Shown: positions 26,843 through 36,109 of the stretch, piece by piece
Layout of the letters: every line of letters begins with the position of its first letter
Numbering within the stretch: position 1 is the first letter of the stretch
Assembly: GCA_945890865.1 (NCBI GenBank)
Contig: CAMDDB010000005.1
Span: 110,620-174,619 of the forward strand
Direction: 5' to 3'
Length of the DNA: 64,000 bases
Source of the DNA: Flavobacterium psychrophilum
GTDB lineage: Bacteria > Bacteroidota > Bacteroidia > Flavobacteriales > Flavobacteriaceae
Translations under genes and position numbers: made by a program
Notes under the pieces: model-generated
What the model was told of the DNA's origin: nothing
The model's database searches: none
Seen by the model: the letters and a program-made list of their open reading frames with translations, nothing else

Positions 26843-29575
26843 ATGAAAAAATCACTATTATTACTCATATTATCTTTTTCTTCCACTATTTTTTCTCAAA
26901 ATATTCGATTTGAAGGAACCGTCAAAGATTCTTCGGGTGTAGGATTGGATATGGCCAATATTATGGCTGTCAATCAAGCCACAAAAGCCATGGACGCCTA
27001 TGCAATTTCAAATGAAAGTGGTAAATTTTCCTTGGTATTAAAAGCCAATACTACCTATACTATTAAAGCCAGTTATATCGGATTTCAGTCCTTTGAAAAA
27101 TCGGTAACTACAGGTACAACAACAATCAATTATCCCATCAATTTAAAAGAAGGAACTCAGTTAAAAGAATTAGAAATAGTTTATGAAATGCCTGTATCTA
27201 TTTCGGGAGATACTATTATTTATAATGCAGATTCTTTTAAAAATGGGACCGAACGAAAACTAGAAGACGTATTAAAAAAACTGCCGGGAGTCGAAGTAAA
27301 TAAAGATGGTGAAATAGAGGTGGAAGGAAAAAGAGTGCAAAAAATAATGGTTGAAGGAAAGGATTTCTTTGATGGCGATACCAAATTGGCTACAAAAAAT
27401 ATTCCGGCTGATGCTTTAGAAAAAATTCAAGTTCTGCGTAATTATAATGAAGTATCAAATTTAAAGGGTCTTGAAAATAATGAAGAAAATGTAGCCATTA
27501 ATATTAAACTAAAACAAGGAAAAAAGAACTTTTGGTTTGGAGATATGATGGCTGGTTTTGGAATAGGCGATAAAGAAGATCGATTCATTATCAATCCAAA
27601 GTTATTTTATTACAATCCCAAGTTTAGTATTAATGTGATTGGAAATAAAAATAACATTGGAGAACTACCATTAACTGCTCAAGATTATTTTAAATTTACA
27701 GGAGGCTTCAAAAATATGATGCGTAAAGGCGGCTCTTCTTTTAATGTAGTTTCAAATGATCTTGGAATCATGGGCCTTAGAAACAATCAAGCAGCTAATA
27801 TTGAATCGTCTTTTGGTGCTGCTAATTTTAGTTTCAACCCCACAAAAGCATGGACGCTGAGTGGTTTTGGAATTGTATTAGGCAATAAAACAGAAATTGA
27901 AACTCAATCGGTTTCTAATCGTACCGATAATTTACCCGATGGATCCTCACAAACGATCTCAGAAACTAAAGAAGATTTTACACGACAAGACAGTAAACAG
28001 GCTTTATTTAAATTAAGTTCGAGTTATGTGCCTTCAGAAAAAGTACATTTTGATTATGATGCGTTACTTAAGTTTTCAGATCAAAAAGAAAATACCAGTC
28101 TTTTTTCTAATTTATTGTCGGATGTTTATACCAATAAAAAACAAAATCCGTTTTCGGTAAATCAGAACTTTAATTACTATTATACCTTAAGTGACAAACA
28201 CGTTTTTGCACTAGAAATGCAACAGCTGTATCAAGAAGAGGATCCTATTTATAATGCTAATTTAGCCACGCAACCCTTTGTATTATCTGGTTACAATACG
28301 CTACAAAACAGAGATGACATCAATCAAGTAAGATTTGTAAAAACAAATAAAATCGACACTAAATTGGATTATTACTATATGGTTACGCCTAAAAGTAATA
28401 TCAATTTAACTTTAGGAAACACCTATTCATTTCAAAATTTTGATTCCTCAATTTTTCAAATTTTAGACAATGGATTGCAAAATAATTTGACGGCTGCAGA
28501 AAATAATAATGATGTTAACTATGTTTTTAATGACGTATTTTTAGGGCTACACTATAAATTTTTGACCGGAAAATTTACCTTCAATCCAGGATTTAGTGTG
28601 CACCAATATAATATGAATGATCAGCAACTTGGCACTTCAAACAAGCAGTCATTTTCACGATTACTCCCTGATGTATATGCATTATGGCAAATTAAAAAGT
28701 CGGAAACCTTAACCTATAATTATACTTTCAGTAACAGCTTTACGGATATCAATCGATTAGCACAAGGATATGTTTTTTCTAATTATAATAGTTTGTTTAG
28801 TGGAAATCGATACTTAGAAAATTCGACTTCGCAAGTTCATTCTTTACGTTATTTCAAATACAACATGTTTAATTTTGAAAACATTTTTGCAAATATTACG
28901 TATACAAAACAACTAGATGCCATTAAAAATAGAGCTTTGCTTACGGGGGTAAACCAAGTTTCTTCTGCGGTGAATATGAATTCAAATTTTCCGGAAGAAT
29001 CTTTTTCTGGTAGCGCAAATTATGGCCGTTCGTTTTTTAAATATTACAAAGCAAATGCGCGTGTTTCTGTAGGTTGGAACAAATTTAATAACATTCGTGT
29101 TTTTCCAGATGCGGATACCAATCCAAACAATAACCCTTCTAGAATACAAATCACAGAATCGGTAAGTCAAAGTTATTCTTTAAGTTTTTCAACAAATTAT
29201 AAGAAATGGCCTAACTTAGGAGTATCTTACAATTATTCTATTAGTGATAACTTTTCAGATACTGTATATACCGATAGTCCTTCGTTGACTTTAGAGTATT
29301 ATTTTTTAGAAGCCTTTTCATTAACTTCAGAATATAATTTCTTTCATAACTATAATAAGTCAAAAACCATAGATAGTGAATATGATTTTTTATCAGCTAA
29401 CATCATCTATCAAAAGAAAGACAGTAAGTGGGAATGGAAACTTGCAGGGACTAATTTATTGGAGACAAAATCATTGGACACCAACAGTTTTAATCAGTTG
29501 GGAGGAACCAGTAGCTTTTCGAGTTACCGCGTGCAACCTCGTTACTTAATTTTGAGTTTGAAATATAATTTATAA
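26843..29575 (+). CDS. Outer-membrane beta-barrel protein with carboxypeptidase-regulatory-like domain (TonB-receptor-like)
   Basis: This 910-residue protein has a signal peptide (ends IFSQ), a CarboxypepD_reg-like domain at about 20-110 and a plug-like domain at about 120-230 (LKKLPGVEVNKDGEIEVEGK). A long barrel of the OMP_b-brl_3 type follows, ending SLKYNL. Such proteins resemble TonB-dependent receptors. They commonly accompany GLPGLI genes, as here, and the triplet is probably one functional unit. The ATG at 26843 begins the signal peptide. The earlier one at 26804 adds a non-signal N-terminus. A bidirectional terminator follows. Confidence 0.88.
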   Translation: MKKSLLLLILSFSSTIFSQNIRFEGTVKDSSGVGLDMANIMAVNQATKAMDAYAISNESGKFSLVLKANTTYTIKASYIGFQSFEKSVTTGTTTINYPINLKEGTQLKELEIVYEMPVSISGDTIIYNADSFKNGTERKLEDVLKKLPGVEVNKDGEIEVEGKRVQKIMVEGKDFFDGDTKLATKNIPADALEKIQVLRNYNEVSNLKGLENNEENVAINIKLKQGKKNFWFGDMMAGFGIGDKEDRFIINPKLFYYNPKFSINVIGNKNNIGELPLTAQDYFKFTGGFKNMMRKGGSSFNVVSNDLGIMGLRNNQAANIESSFGAANFSFNPTKAWTLSGFGIVLGNKTEIETQSVSNRTDNLPDGSSQTISETKEDFTRQDSKQALFKLSSSYVPSEKVHFDYDALLKFSDQKENTSLFSNLLSDVYTNKKQNPFSVNQNFNYYYTLSDKHVFALEMQQLYQEEDPIYNANLATQPFVLSGYNTLQNRDDINQVRFVKTNKIDTKLDYYYMVTPKSNINLTLGNTYSFQNFDSSIFQILDNGLQNNLTAAENNNDVNYVFNDVFLGLHYKFLTGKFTFNPGFSVHQYNMNDQQLGTSNKQSFSRLLPDVYALWQIKKSETLTYNYTFSNSFTDINRLAQGYVFSNYNSLFSGNRYLENSTSQVHSLRYFKYNMFNFENIFANITYTKQLDAIKNRALLTGVNQVSSAVNMNSNFPEESFSGSANYGRSFFKYYKANARVSVGWNKFNNIRVFPDADTNPNNNPSRIQITESVSQSYSLSFSTNYKKWPNLGVSYNYSISDNFSDTVYTDSPSLTLEYYFLEAFSLTSEYNFFHNYNKSKTIDSEYDFLSANIIYQKKDSKWEWKLAGTNLLETKSLDTNSFNQLGGTSSFSSYRVQPRYLILSLKYNL

Positions 29576-29594
29576 AGAATATTAATACTAAACA

Positions 29595-29624
29595 AAAAGC
29601 CTGACCAATTGGTCAGGCTTTTTT
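29595..29624. terminator. Bidirectional terminator between the barrel gene and metK
   Basis: AAAAGCCTGACC and GGTCAGGCTTTT form a perfect stem around AATT, with A and T tracts on both sides between convergent genes. Confidence 0.9.
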
Positions 29625-29643
29625 GTTATATAAAGTTTAGCTA

Positions 29644-30894
29644 TTATAACTGGAATGCCGCTTTAACTTGATCGATAAAATCTAATTTTTCCCAAGTAAA
29701 TAATTCAACCGTTACAGTTTTTGTTAAACCACCTGGAGCAGAAAAAGTCTTGGTTACGGTTTCAGGAGTTCTTCCCATGTGGCCGTATGCAGCGGTTTCA
29801 CTATAAATAGGGTTTCTTAATTTTAAGCGTTGTTCAATGAAGTACGGACGCATATCAAAAATACGTTCTACTACTTTACTGATTTCCCCGTCAGTTAAAT
29901 TTACTTTTGCAGTTCCGTAAGTATTTACGTTGATTGATGTTGGCTCAGCAACTCCAATCGCATACGAAACTTGTACTAAAATTTCGTCAGCAACACCAGC
30001 AGCCACTAAGTTTTTAGCAATATGACGTGTAGCATAAGCCGCAGAACGGTCTACTTTAGATGGGTCTTTTCCTGAGAATGCACCACCACCGTGAGCTCCT
30101 TTTCCACCATACGTATCAACGATAATTTTTCTACCTGTTAAGCCAGTATCGCCGTGTGGACCTCCAATTACGAATTTCCCTGTTGGGTTAATGTGGTATT
30201 TGATCGCGTCATTAAATAAATGCGCATATTGAGGATTTTTATAGATCACTCTTGGAATCAAAATCTCGATGATGTCTTTTTTAATTTTAGCCAACATCGT
30301 AGGTTCGTCTGCAAAATCATCATGCTGTGTAGATACTACAATAGCATCAATGCGAACCGGTTTGTTATCATCAGAATATTCTAAAGTTACTTGCGATTTT
30401 GCATCCGGACGTAAGTAAGTGATTTCTTTATTCTCTCTTCTTAAATCGGCTAAATCTTGTAATAATTGGTGTGACAATTTCAAAGCTAACGGCATAAATT
30501 CTGCCGTTTCATTCGTGGCATAACCAAACATCATTCCTTGGTCACCTGCGCCTTGCTCTTCTTTGCTTGCTCTGTCAACCCCTTGATTAATATCGGCAGA
30601 TTGTTCATGAATAGCAGACAATACGCCACACGAATTTGCTTCAAACATGTATTCACTCTTGGTGTAACCAATTTTTTTGATGACATCTCTTGCGATCGTT
30701 TGCACGTCTAAATAGGTGTTCGATTTTACTTCTCCAGCTAAAATCACCTGTCCGGTGGTCACTAAAGTTTCACAAGCTACTTTTGATTCAGGGTCAAAGG
30801 CAAGAAAATTGTCAATTAATGCGTCTGAAATTTGATCCGCTACTTTGTCAGGATGTCCTTCACTCACGGATTCTGACGTAAATAAATAAGCCAT
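29644..30894 (-). CDS. metK: S-adenosylmethionine synthetase
   Basis: This 416-residue enzyme makes SAM from methionine and ATP. It carries [11 protein letters not shown], the ATP-binding [12 protein letters not shown] motif, and [16 protein letters not shown]. It is divergent from the riboswitch-controlled metH-metF operon, so the region between couples SAM synthesis to methionine regeneration. Its own mRNA has a leader of about 125 nt containing a folded element that ends in a U-tract. Confidence 0.98.
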   Translation of the reverse strand: MAYLFTSESVSEGHPDKVADQISDALIDNFLAFDPESKVACETLVTTGQVILAGEVKSNTYLDVQTIARDVIKKIGYTKSEYMFEANSCGVLSAIHEQSADINQGVDRASKEEQGAGDQGMMFGYATNETAEFMPLALKLSHQLLQDLADLRRENKEITYLRPDAKSQVTLEYSDDNKPVRIDAIVVSTQHDDFADEPTMLAKIKKDIIEILIPRVIYKNPQYAHLFNDAIKYHINPTGKFVIGGPHGDTGLTGRKIIVDTYGGKGAHGGGAFSGKDPSKVDRSAAYATRHIAKNLVAAGVADEILVQVSYAIGVAEPTSINVNTYGTAKVNLTDGEISKVVERIFDMRPYFIEQRLKLRNPIYSETAAYGHMGRTPETVTKTFSAPGGLTKTVTVELFTWEKLDFIDQVKAAFQL

Positions 30895-30921
30895 AATTAA
30901 ATATATTATAAATTAAGCGAG

Positions 30922-30994
30922 AAAAAAAAGGATTGCAAAGCGCATAAAGGAGTAGGGAATACTGCTTTAGCATTTTTTTAATGAGGTTGCAATC
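30922..30994 (-). promoter_or_regulatory. Structured leader with U-tract upstream of metK (candidate attenuator or riboswitch)
   Basis: In the metK mRNA, GATTGCAA (30994-30987) pairs with TTGCAATC (30938-30931), and CC plus U8 (30929-30922) follow. Inside is a second hairpin: GCTAAAG with CTTTA(T)GC (30971-30965 with 30949-30942) capped by AGTA/TACT. Stem plus U-tract inside a 5' UTR looks like a transcription attenuator. It does not match SAM-I, and a comparison with SAM-II failed. Its ligand, if any, is unknown. Confidence 0.5.
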
Positions 30995-31025
30995 AGTTCA
31001 AATTTTTCCTCTTGTGTTTCGCTGA

Positions 31026-31033
31026 CAAAGGTA
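31026..31033 (-). promoter_or_regulatory. Bacteroidota -7 element for metK
   Basis: Minus-strand TACCTTTG, a perfect TAnnTTTG, placing the transcription start about 125 nt before the metK ATG. No clear -33 TTG. Confidence 0.55.
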
Positions 31034-31216
31034 TGAAGTGATTTTGATTTGAAAAAATAAAAAAGTGATTTTTAATGAAAAGTGTGTAAATAATTAGAAA
31101 TTCTGGTATTATTAGATTAATAATCTATAAAATATTTAAAATATGGAATTTAAATCTAATTTTACAGCTGTATTTATTATTATTCAGAAAATATTTCATA
31201 ATTTCAATTTTGTCAC

Positions 31217-31224
31217 TACATTTG
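31217..31224 (+). promoter_or_regulatory. Bacteroidota -7 element for the metH operon
   Basis: TACATTTG, a perfect TAnnTTTG. The start of transcription would fall just before the riboswitch. No clear -33 TTG. Confidence 0.55.
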
Positions 31225-31246
31225 CACCGTTCATAAACATAATGGT

Positions 31247-31349
31247 AGTTATCACGAAAGCTGGAGGGAATAGACCCGACGAAAGCTTAGCAACCTCCAA
31301 TTTGGAAAGGTGCTACATTCTAACGCGTCCACAAGACGGTACAGATAAC
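31247..31349 (+). ncRNA. SAM-I (S-box) riboswitch aptamer upstream of metH
   Basis: The S-box core is recognisable in order: CTGGAGGGAATAGACCC, the kink-turn segment CGACGAAAG, GCAACC, AGGTGCTACATTC, a P4 hairpin (CGTC/GACG) and closing GATAAC. P1 is GTTATC (31248-31253) with GATAAC (31344-31349). It controls the split metH-metF operon and should turn it off when SAM is abundant. Confidence 0.9.
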
Positions 31350-31403
31350 CTGAAAAAACTTCATTTTTCATGATAACTCGAACACAAATAAGTTATCAAT
31401 CCT
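31350..31403 (+). promoter_or_regulatory. Riboswitch expression platform (translational switch candidate)
   Basis: TGATAACT (31371-31378) is complementary over 8 bp to AGTTATCA at 31391-31398, five bases before the metH ATG. It is equally complementary to the identical AGTTATCA at 31247-31254, which is the 5' strand of P1. The alternatives are mutually exclusive. A small TGAAAAA/TTTTTCA hairpin (31351-31370) lies between. Confidence 0.65.
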
Positions 31404-32390
31404 ATGTCAAACATTCAACAAGCCATTAAAGAAAGAATCCTTGTATTAGATGGAGCTATGGGGACGATGTTGCAACGCAACAATTTCTCTGAAGAAGATT
31501 TTCGTGGTCAACGCTTCAAAGATTTTCCACATCCGCTCAAAGGAAATAATGATTTACTTTCCATTACCCAACCCGAAGCTGTAAAACAAGTCCACCGTTT
31601 GTATTTTCAAGCCGGTGCCGATATTGTAGAAACCAATACCTTCTCCGGAACAACAATTGGTATGGCCGATTATCATTTGGAAGATTTAGTGTATGAGTTG
31701 AATTATCAATCGGCTAAAATAGCACGCGAAGTGGCTAACGAATTTACAGACCGCCCTCGATTTGTAGCCGGTTCCATCGGACCTACAAACCGAACGGCTT
31801 CCATGTCGCCCGATGTGAACGATCCGGGCTACCGTGCTGTTACTTTTGATGATTTGCGCGTTGCCTACAAACAACAAGTAGAAGCCTTAATCGATGGGGG
31901 TTGTGATGTCTTGCTGGTTGAAACTATTTTTGATACGTTAAATGCAAAAGCTGCCCTATTTGCTATTGAAGAAGTAAAAGAAGAACGAAATTCAGAAATC
32001 CCTGTCATGGTATCGGGAACGATTACCGATGCATCCGGAAGAACACTTTCCGGGCAAACCGTAGAAGCATTTTTAATCTCGATTTCTCACATTCCGTTAT
32101 TGAGTGTTGGGTTCAATTGCGCTTTGGGTGCCGATCAATTAAAGCCCTATTTGAAACGATTGGCCATGAATACCCAATTGAATATTTCGGCGCATCCCAA
32201 TGCAGGTTTGCCCAATGCTTTTGGGCATTATGACCAAACTCCCGAAGAAATGCAAGCCTTGATAAAAGAGTATTTAAATGATTATTTGGTCAACATCATT
32301 GGAGGTTGTTGTGGCACAACTCCAGAACACATCCAAGCGATTGCTAAAGTAGCGAAGGAGTTTAAACCGCGAACTGCTGCACTAATTTAA
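31404..32390 (+). CDS. metH: Methionine synthase, homocysteine-binding subunit (split MetH, N-terminal part)
   Basis: This 328-residue protein is a stand-alone homocysteine S-methyltransferase domain. It corresponds to the first module of E. coli MetH, with DGAMGTMLQ at the start and the zinc ligands in GFNC and GGCCGTT (the latter near residue 308). It binds and activates homocysteine and must receive the methyl group from the B12 module encoded by the next gene. The open frame ends in a normal stop 38 bp before the next ATG, so this is a true gene split, not a frameshift. The SAM-I riboswitch controls it. Confidence 0.92.
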   Translation: MSNIQQAIKERILVLDGAMGTMLQRNNFSEEDFRGQRFKDFPHPLKGNNDLLSITQPEAVKQVHRLYFQAGADIVETNTFSGTTIGMADYHLEDLVYELNYQSAKIAREVANEFTDRPRFVAGSIGPTNRTASMSPDVNDPGYRAVTFDDLRVAYKQQVEALIDGGCDVLLVETIFDTLNAKAALFAIEEVKEERNSEIPVMVSGTITDASGRTLSGQTVEAFLISISHIPLLSVGFNCALGADQLKPYLKRLAMNTQLNISAHPNAGLPNAFGHYDQTPEEMQALIKEYLNDYLVNIIGGCCGTTPEHIQAIAKVAKEFKPRTAALI

Positions 32391-32428
32391 CCTGTTAGAT
32401 TTTCAAAGCCTGCAAGGTTTTATATACT

Positions 32429-35134
32429 ATGAGTACACACGAAAAGAAATATTTACAATTATCAGGTCTAGAACCTTTGATCATTACCCCAGAAACGAAT
32501 TTTGTAAATGTGGGGGAACGAACCAATGTAACGGGGTCTAGAAAATTCCTGCGATTGATCAAAGAAGAGCAATACGAAGCAGCATTAGATATTGCCAGAA
32601 ATCAAGTCGAAGGTGGCGCCCAAATCATCGATGTTAACATGGATGAAGGGATGTTGGACGGGGTGTATGCTATGACAAAATTCCTGAATTTAATTGCGGC
32701 CGAACCCGACATTTCTAGAGTTCCCGTAATGATCGACAGTTCGAAATGGGAAATCATCGAAGCGGGATTGAAAGTAATTCAAGGAAAAGGAGTGGTCAAT
32801 TCTATTTCGCTTAAAGAAGGGGAAGAGAAATTCATAGACTATGCGAAGAAAATCAAACGGTATGGTGCGGCTGTAATCGTTATGGCTTTTGACGAAAAGG
32901 GTCAAGCCGATACCTTTGAGCGACGCATCGAAATTTGTAAAAGATGTTATGATGTATTAATAGATCAAGTTGGTTTTCCGGCTCAAGATATCGTTTTTGA
33001 TCCTAATATTTTCCCCGTTGCCACCGGAATGGAAGAGCATAAATTGAATGCCCTTGATTTTTTTCGAGCAACCAAATGGATTAGAGAAAATTTACCTCAT
33101 GCACATGTTTCGGGAGGTGTGAGTAATGTTTCCTTTTCGTTTAGAGGAAATGATAAAGTGCGAGAGGCCATGCACTCGGCATTTTTATACCATGCCATAA
33201 AAAACGGAATGACTATGGGTATCGTAAACCCAGAAATGCTAGAAATTTACGACGAAATAGATCCGGTGTTGTTAGAGCACGTGGAGGATGTTTTACTCAA
33301 TAGAAGAGAAGACGCGACCGAGCGTTTATTGGATTTAGCAGAAAGTTTTAAAGGTGACCCGAGCGATAGCGAACAGGCGAAGCATTTCAAAGCCAATGAA
33401 AAGGTAATTGCGGAATGGAGAAATGGAACGGTTCAAGAGCGATTAACGCATTCACTCGTAAAAGGAATTGACGAATTTATAGAAATAGATGTAGAAGAAG
33501 CCAGACAAGCCGCTACTAAACCCATTGAAGTTATCGAAATCAATTTGATGGCTGGTATGAATGTGGTTGGGGATTTATTTGGAAGCGGGAAAATGTTTTT
33601 ACCACAGGTGGTTAAGTCGGCTCGTGTAATGAAAAAAGCTGTAGCCTATTTATTACCCTACATCGAAGCAGCTAAAGACGACGCGACTTCTTCGAGTGCT
33701 GGAAAAGTACTCATGGCAACAGTAAAAGGGGATGTTCATGATATTGGAAAGAATATAGTTTCGGTGGTTCTGGCCTGTAACAATTATGAAATCATTGATT
33801 TAGGTGTCATGGTGCCGCCAGAAAAAATTATTGCGGCAGCGATTGAACATCAAGTAGATCTCATTGGATTGAGTGGGTTGATTACACCTTCATTAGACGA
33901 AATGGTCTATCTGGCTAAAGAGTTGGATAAAATGCATATTCAAATTCCAATTATGATCGGTGGAGCTACTACTTCACGGGCACATACCGCTGTAAAAATT
34001 GCACCACAATACAAAGCTACTGTAGTTCACGTTAACGATGCCTCTAGAGCAGTAACAGTGGCTGGAAATTTATTGAATGTTCAAACAAATACCAACTACA
34101 CACAAGAAATACGTGCCGAGTATGACACGCTTCGTGAAGGCTATTTGAATCGTAGTCGTGATAAAAACTTCCTAACCATTGAACAAGCCAGAGCCAATAA
34201 ATTGCAATTGGATTGGAGCCAATACACGCCATCAATACCTAATTTTATTGGCACAAAGACGGTTGAGGTTGATATCGCCGATTTAGTGAATTACATCGAT
34301 TGGACACCGTTTTTTAATTCGTGGGAATTGTATGGGAAATACCCGGCAATACTTACCGATGAGGTAGTGGGCGAGCAAGCGACTTCTTTGTTTACCGATG
34401 CTCAAAAAATGCTAACACAACTCATAGATGAAAATTGGTTGACTGCCAAAGGAATCGTGGGAATTTTTCCAGCGAATTCGGTGAATGATGACGATATTCA
34501 GCTGACAACGGATAACGAACAACCGATCACTTTTTTAACCCTTCGTCAACAATCTCAAAAAACAGCTGGCGCTCCTAACATGGCGCTAGCCGATTTTATT
34601 GCGCCATTAGAAAGTGGCATTCAAGATTATATGGGATGTTTTTGTGTAACCACGGGTTTTGGAGTAGAAGAAAAAGCCACAGCATTTGAAAAAGCCTTAG
34701 ACGACTATAATTCGATTTTGATCAAAGCACTTGGTGATCGATTGGCAGAAGCTTTTGCTGAATTCCTCCATTTAAAGGTTCGTAAGGAGATGTGGGGCTA
34801 TGCATCCGATGAAAAATTATCCAATCAAGAATTGATCGCTGAAAATTATAATGGAATCCGACCAGCACCCGGTTATCCAGCGTGTCCCGACCATTTAGAA
34901 AAACCGACCATTTGGAAATTACTTCAAGCGGAAGAAGCTATTGGTGTGCGCTTAACCGAAAGTATGGCCATGTGGCCTGCCTCTTCTGTTTCGGGCTATT
35001 ATTTTGCACATCCCGAGAGCAAGTATTTTGGTTTGGGCAAAATCAAAAATGACCAAGTCGAAGATTATTCAAAACGAAGAAACACAACCCTGGAGCAAGC
35101 TAAAAAATGGTTGGGTCCAAATATTGCAGAGTAA
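32429..35134 (+). CDS. metH: Methionine synthase, folate/B12/activation subunit (split MetH, C-terminal part)
   Basis: This 901-residue protein has the remaining MetH modules in order. A pterin-binding domain ([14 protein letters not shown]; about 20-280) comes first, then the B12 helical cap and Rossmann domain with the cobalt-ligand motif DVHDIGKN near residue 436. The C-terminal AdoMet activation domain (about 580-900; [12 protein letters not shown]) is last. It accepts the methyl group from methyl-tetrahydrofolate onto cobalamin and delivers it to homocysteine on the upstream-encoded subunit. The spacer before it carries an imperfect AACCT/AGGTT inverted repeat. It lies between the homocysteine subunit and metF. 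Confidence 0.95.
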   Translation: MSTHEKKYLQLSGLEPLIITPETNFVNVGERTNVTGSRKFLRLIKEEQYEAALDIARNQVEGGAQIIDVNMDEGMLDGVYAMTKFLNLIAAEPDISRVPVMIDSSKWEIIEAGLKVIQGKGVVNSISLKEGEEKFIDYAKKIKRYGAAVIVMAFDEKGQADTFERRIEICKRCYDVLIDQVGFPAQDIVFDPNIFPVATGMEEHKLNALDFFRATKWIRENLPHAHVSGGVSNVSFSFRGNDKVREAMHSAFLYHAIKNGMTMGIVNPEMLEIYDEIDPVLLEHVEDVLLNRREDATERLLDLAESFKGDPSDSEQAKHFKANEKVIAEWRNGTVQERLTHSLVKGIDEFIEIDVEEARQAATKPIEVIEINLMAGMNVVGDLFGSGKMFLPQVVKSARVMKKAVAYLLPYIEAAKDDATSSSAGKVLMATVKGDVHDIGKNIVSVVLACNNYEIIDLGVMVPPEKIIAAAIEHQVDLIGLSGLITPSLDEMVYLAKELDKMHIQIPIMIGGATTSRAHTAVKIAPQYKATVVHVNDASRAVTVAGNLLNVQTNTNYTQEIRAEYDTLREGYLNRSRDKNFLTIEQARANKLQLDWSQYTPSIPNFIGTKTVEVDIADLVNYIDWTPFFNSWELYGKYPAILTDEVVGEQATSLFTDAQKMLTQLIDENWLTAKGIVGIFPANSVNDDDIQLTTDNEQPITFLTLRQQSQKTAGAPNMALADFIAPLESGIQDYMGCFCVTTGFGVEEKATAFEKALDDYNSILIKALGDRLAEAFAEFLHLKVRKEMWGYASDEKLSNQELIAENYNGIRPAPGYPACPDHLEKPTIWKLLQAEEAIGVRLTESMAMWPASSVSGYYFAHPESKYFGLGKIKNDQVEDYSKRRNTTLEQAKKWLGPNIAE

Positions 35135-35152
35135 AAATTTTAATTAAAAAAA

Positions 35153-36109
35153 ATGAAAGTAACACAACACCTAGAAAACGCCAAGGGAAAGCCATTGTTT
35201 TCTTTTGAAATATTACCTCCGCTAAAAGGGCAAAATATACAATCCATTTTTGACAGTATCGATCCCTTAATGGAGTTTAATCCGCCTTTCATAGATGTCA
35301 CGTATCACCGTGAAGAATATGAGTTTAAAGAATTGGAAAACGGTTTGTTACAAAAGAAAATTGTAAAAAAACGACCCGGTACCGTGGGAATTTGTGCGGG
35401 TATCCAAAACAAATACAATGTTGACGCTATTCCTCATATTTTATGCGGTGGTTTTACCAAAGAAGATACCGAAAACCTATTAATTGATTTGGATTTTTTA
35501 GGCATTGACAATGTGGTGGCGCTTCGTGGAGATGCTGTAAAAAGTGAAATTTATTTTAAACCCGAAAAGGAAGGACATGCTTTTGCCTCCGAATTGGTTT
35601 CCCAAATCCATAATTTGAATAACGGAATTTATTTAGATGCCGATTTGCAAAATTCTGCTTCCACCGATTTTTGTATTGGAGTAGCCGGATATCCTGAAAA
35701 ACACATGGAAGCCCCTAGTTTAGATAGTGATATTCATTTTTTAAAGCAAAAAATAAAAAATGGCGCCGATTATGTCATCACACAAATGTTTTTTGACAAT
35801 CAAAAATTTTTTGATTTTGTGGCCAAATGTAGAGCAGCTGGGATCACAGTACCCATTATACCCGGATTGAAACCCATCGCTACAAAAAAACAATTGAATT
35901 TAATTCCGCACCGATTCAGTATCGAACTTCCCGATGCGTTAATTATGGAAGTGGTGAAAGCCAAAGACAACGATGCGGTGAGACAAATCGGTATCGAGTG
36001 GTGCATACAACAAAGTAAAGAATTAGTGGCTGCCGGAATACCCGTATTGCATTACTATTCGATGGGAAAAGCAGCGAATGTTAAGGCTATTGCGTCCTCT
36101 ATTTTTTAG
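35153..36109 (+). CDS. metF: Methylenetetrahydrofolate reductase
   Basis: This 318-residue flavoenzyme reduces methylene-tetrahydrofolate to methyl-tetrahydrofolate, the methyl donor for MetH. It has the TIM-barrel start FEILPPLKG, the ALRGD motif and a C-terminal HYYSMG. It lies 18 bp after metH, so it is in the riboswitch-controlled operon. Its last 11 bp overlap the 3' end of the convergent gldA gene, with no terminator visible. Confidence 0.96.
   Translation: MKVTQHLENAKGKPLFSFEILPPLKGQNIQSIFDSIDPLMEFNPPFIDVTYHREEYEFKELENGLLQKKIVKKRPGTVGICAGIQNKYNVDAIPHILCGGFTKEDTENLLIDLDFLGIDNVVALRGDAVKSEIYFKPEKEGHAFASELVSQIHNLNNGIYLDADLQNSASTDFCIGVAGYPEKHMEAPSLDSDIHFLKQKIKNGADYVITQMFFDNQKFFDFVAKCRAAGITVPIIPGLKPIATKKQLNLIPHRFSIELPDALIMEVVKAKDNDAVRQIGIEWCIQQSKELVAAGIPVLHYYSMGKAANVKAIASSIF

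Noticed and set aside
30901..31020. metK leader as a SAM-II riboswitch
   Set aside because: It shares short pieces (CTGATT, GCTAAAG) with SAM-II, but the required order of P1, L1 and the pseudoknot is absent. Kept only as an unclassified structured leader.
31143..31373. 76-codon open frame over the SAM-I riboswitch
   Set aside because: It covers the promoter box and the aptamer, has no protein-like composition and ends just before the expression platform. It is a by-product of the RNA sequence.
31404..35134. metH broken by a frameshift
   Set aside because: The first gene has a complete domain and a normal stop, and the second has its own ATG and a 38-bp spacer. This is a true split.
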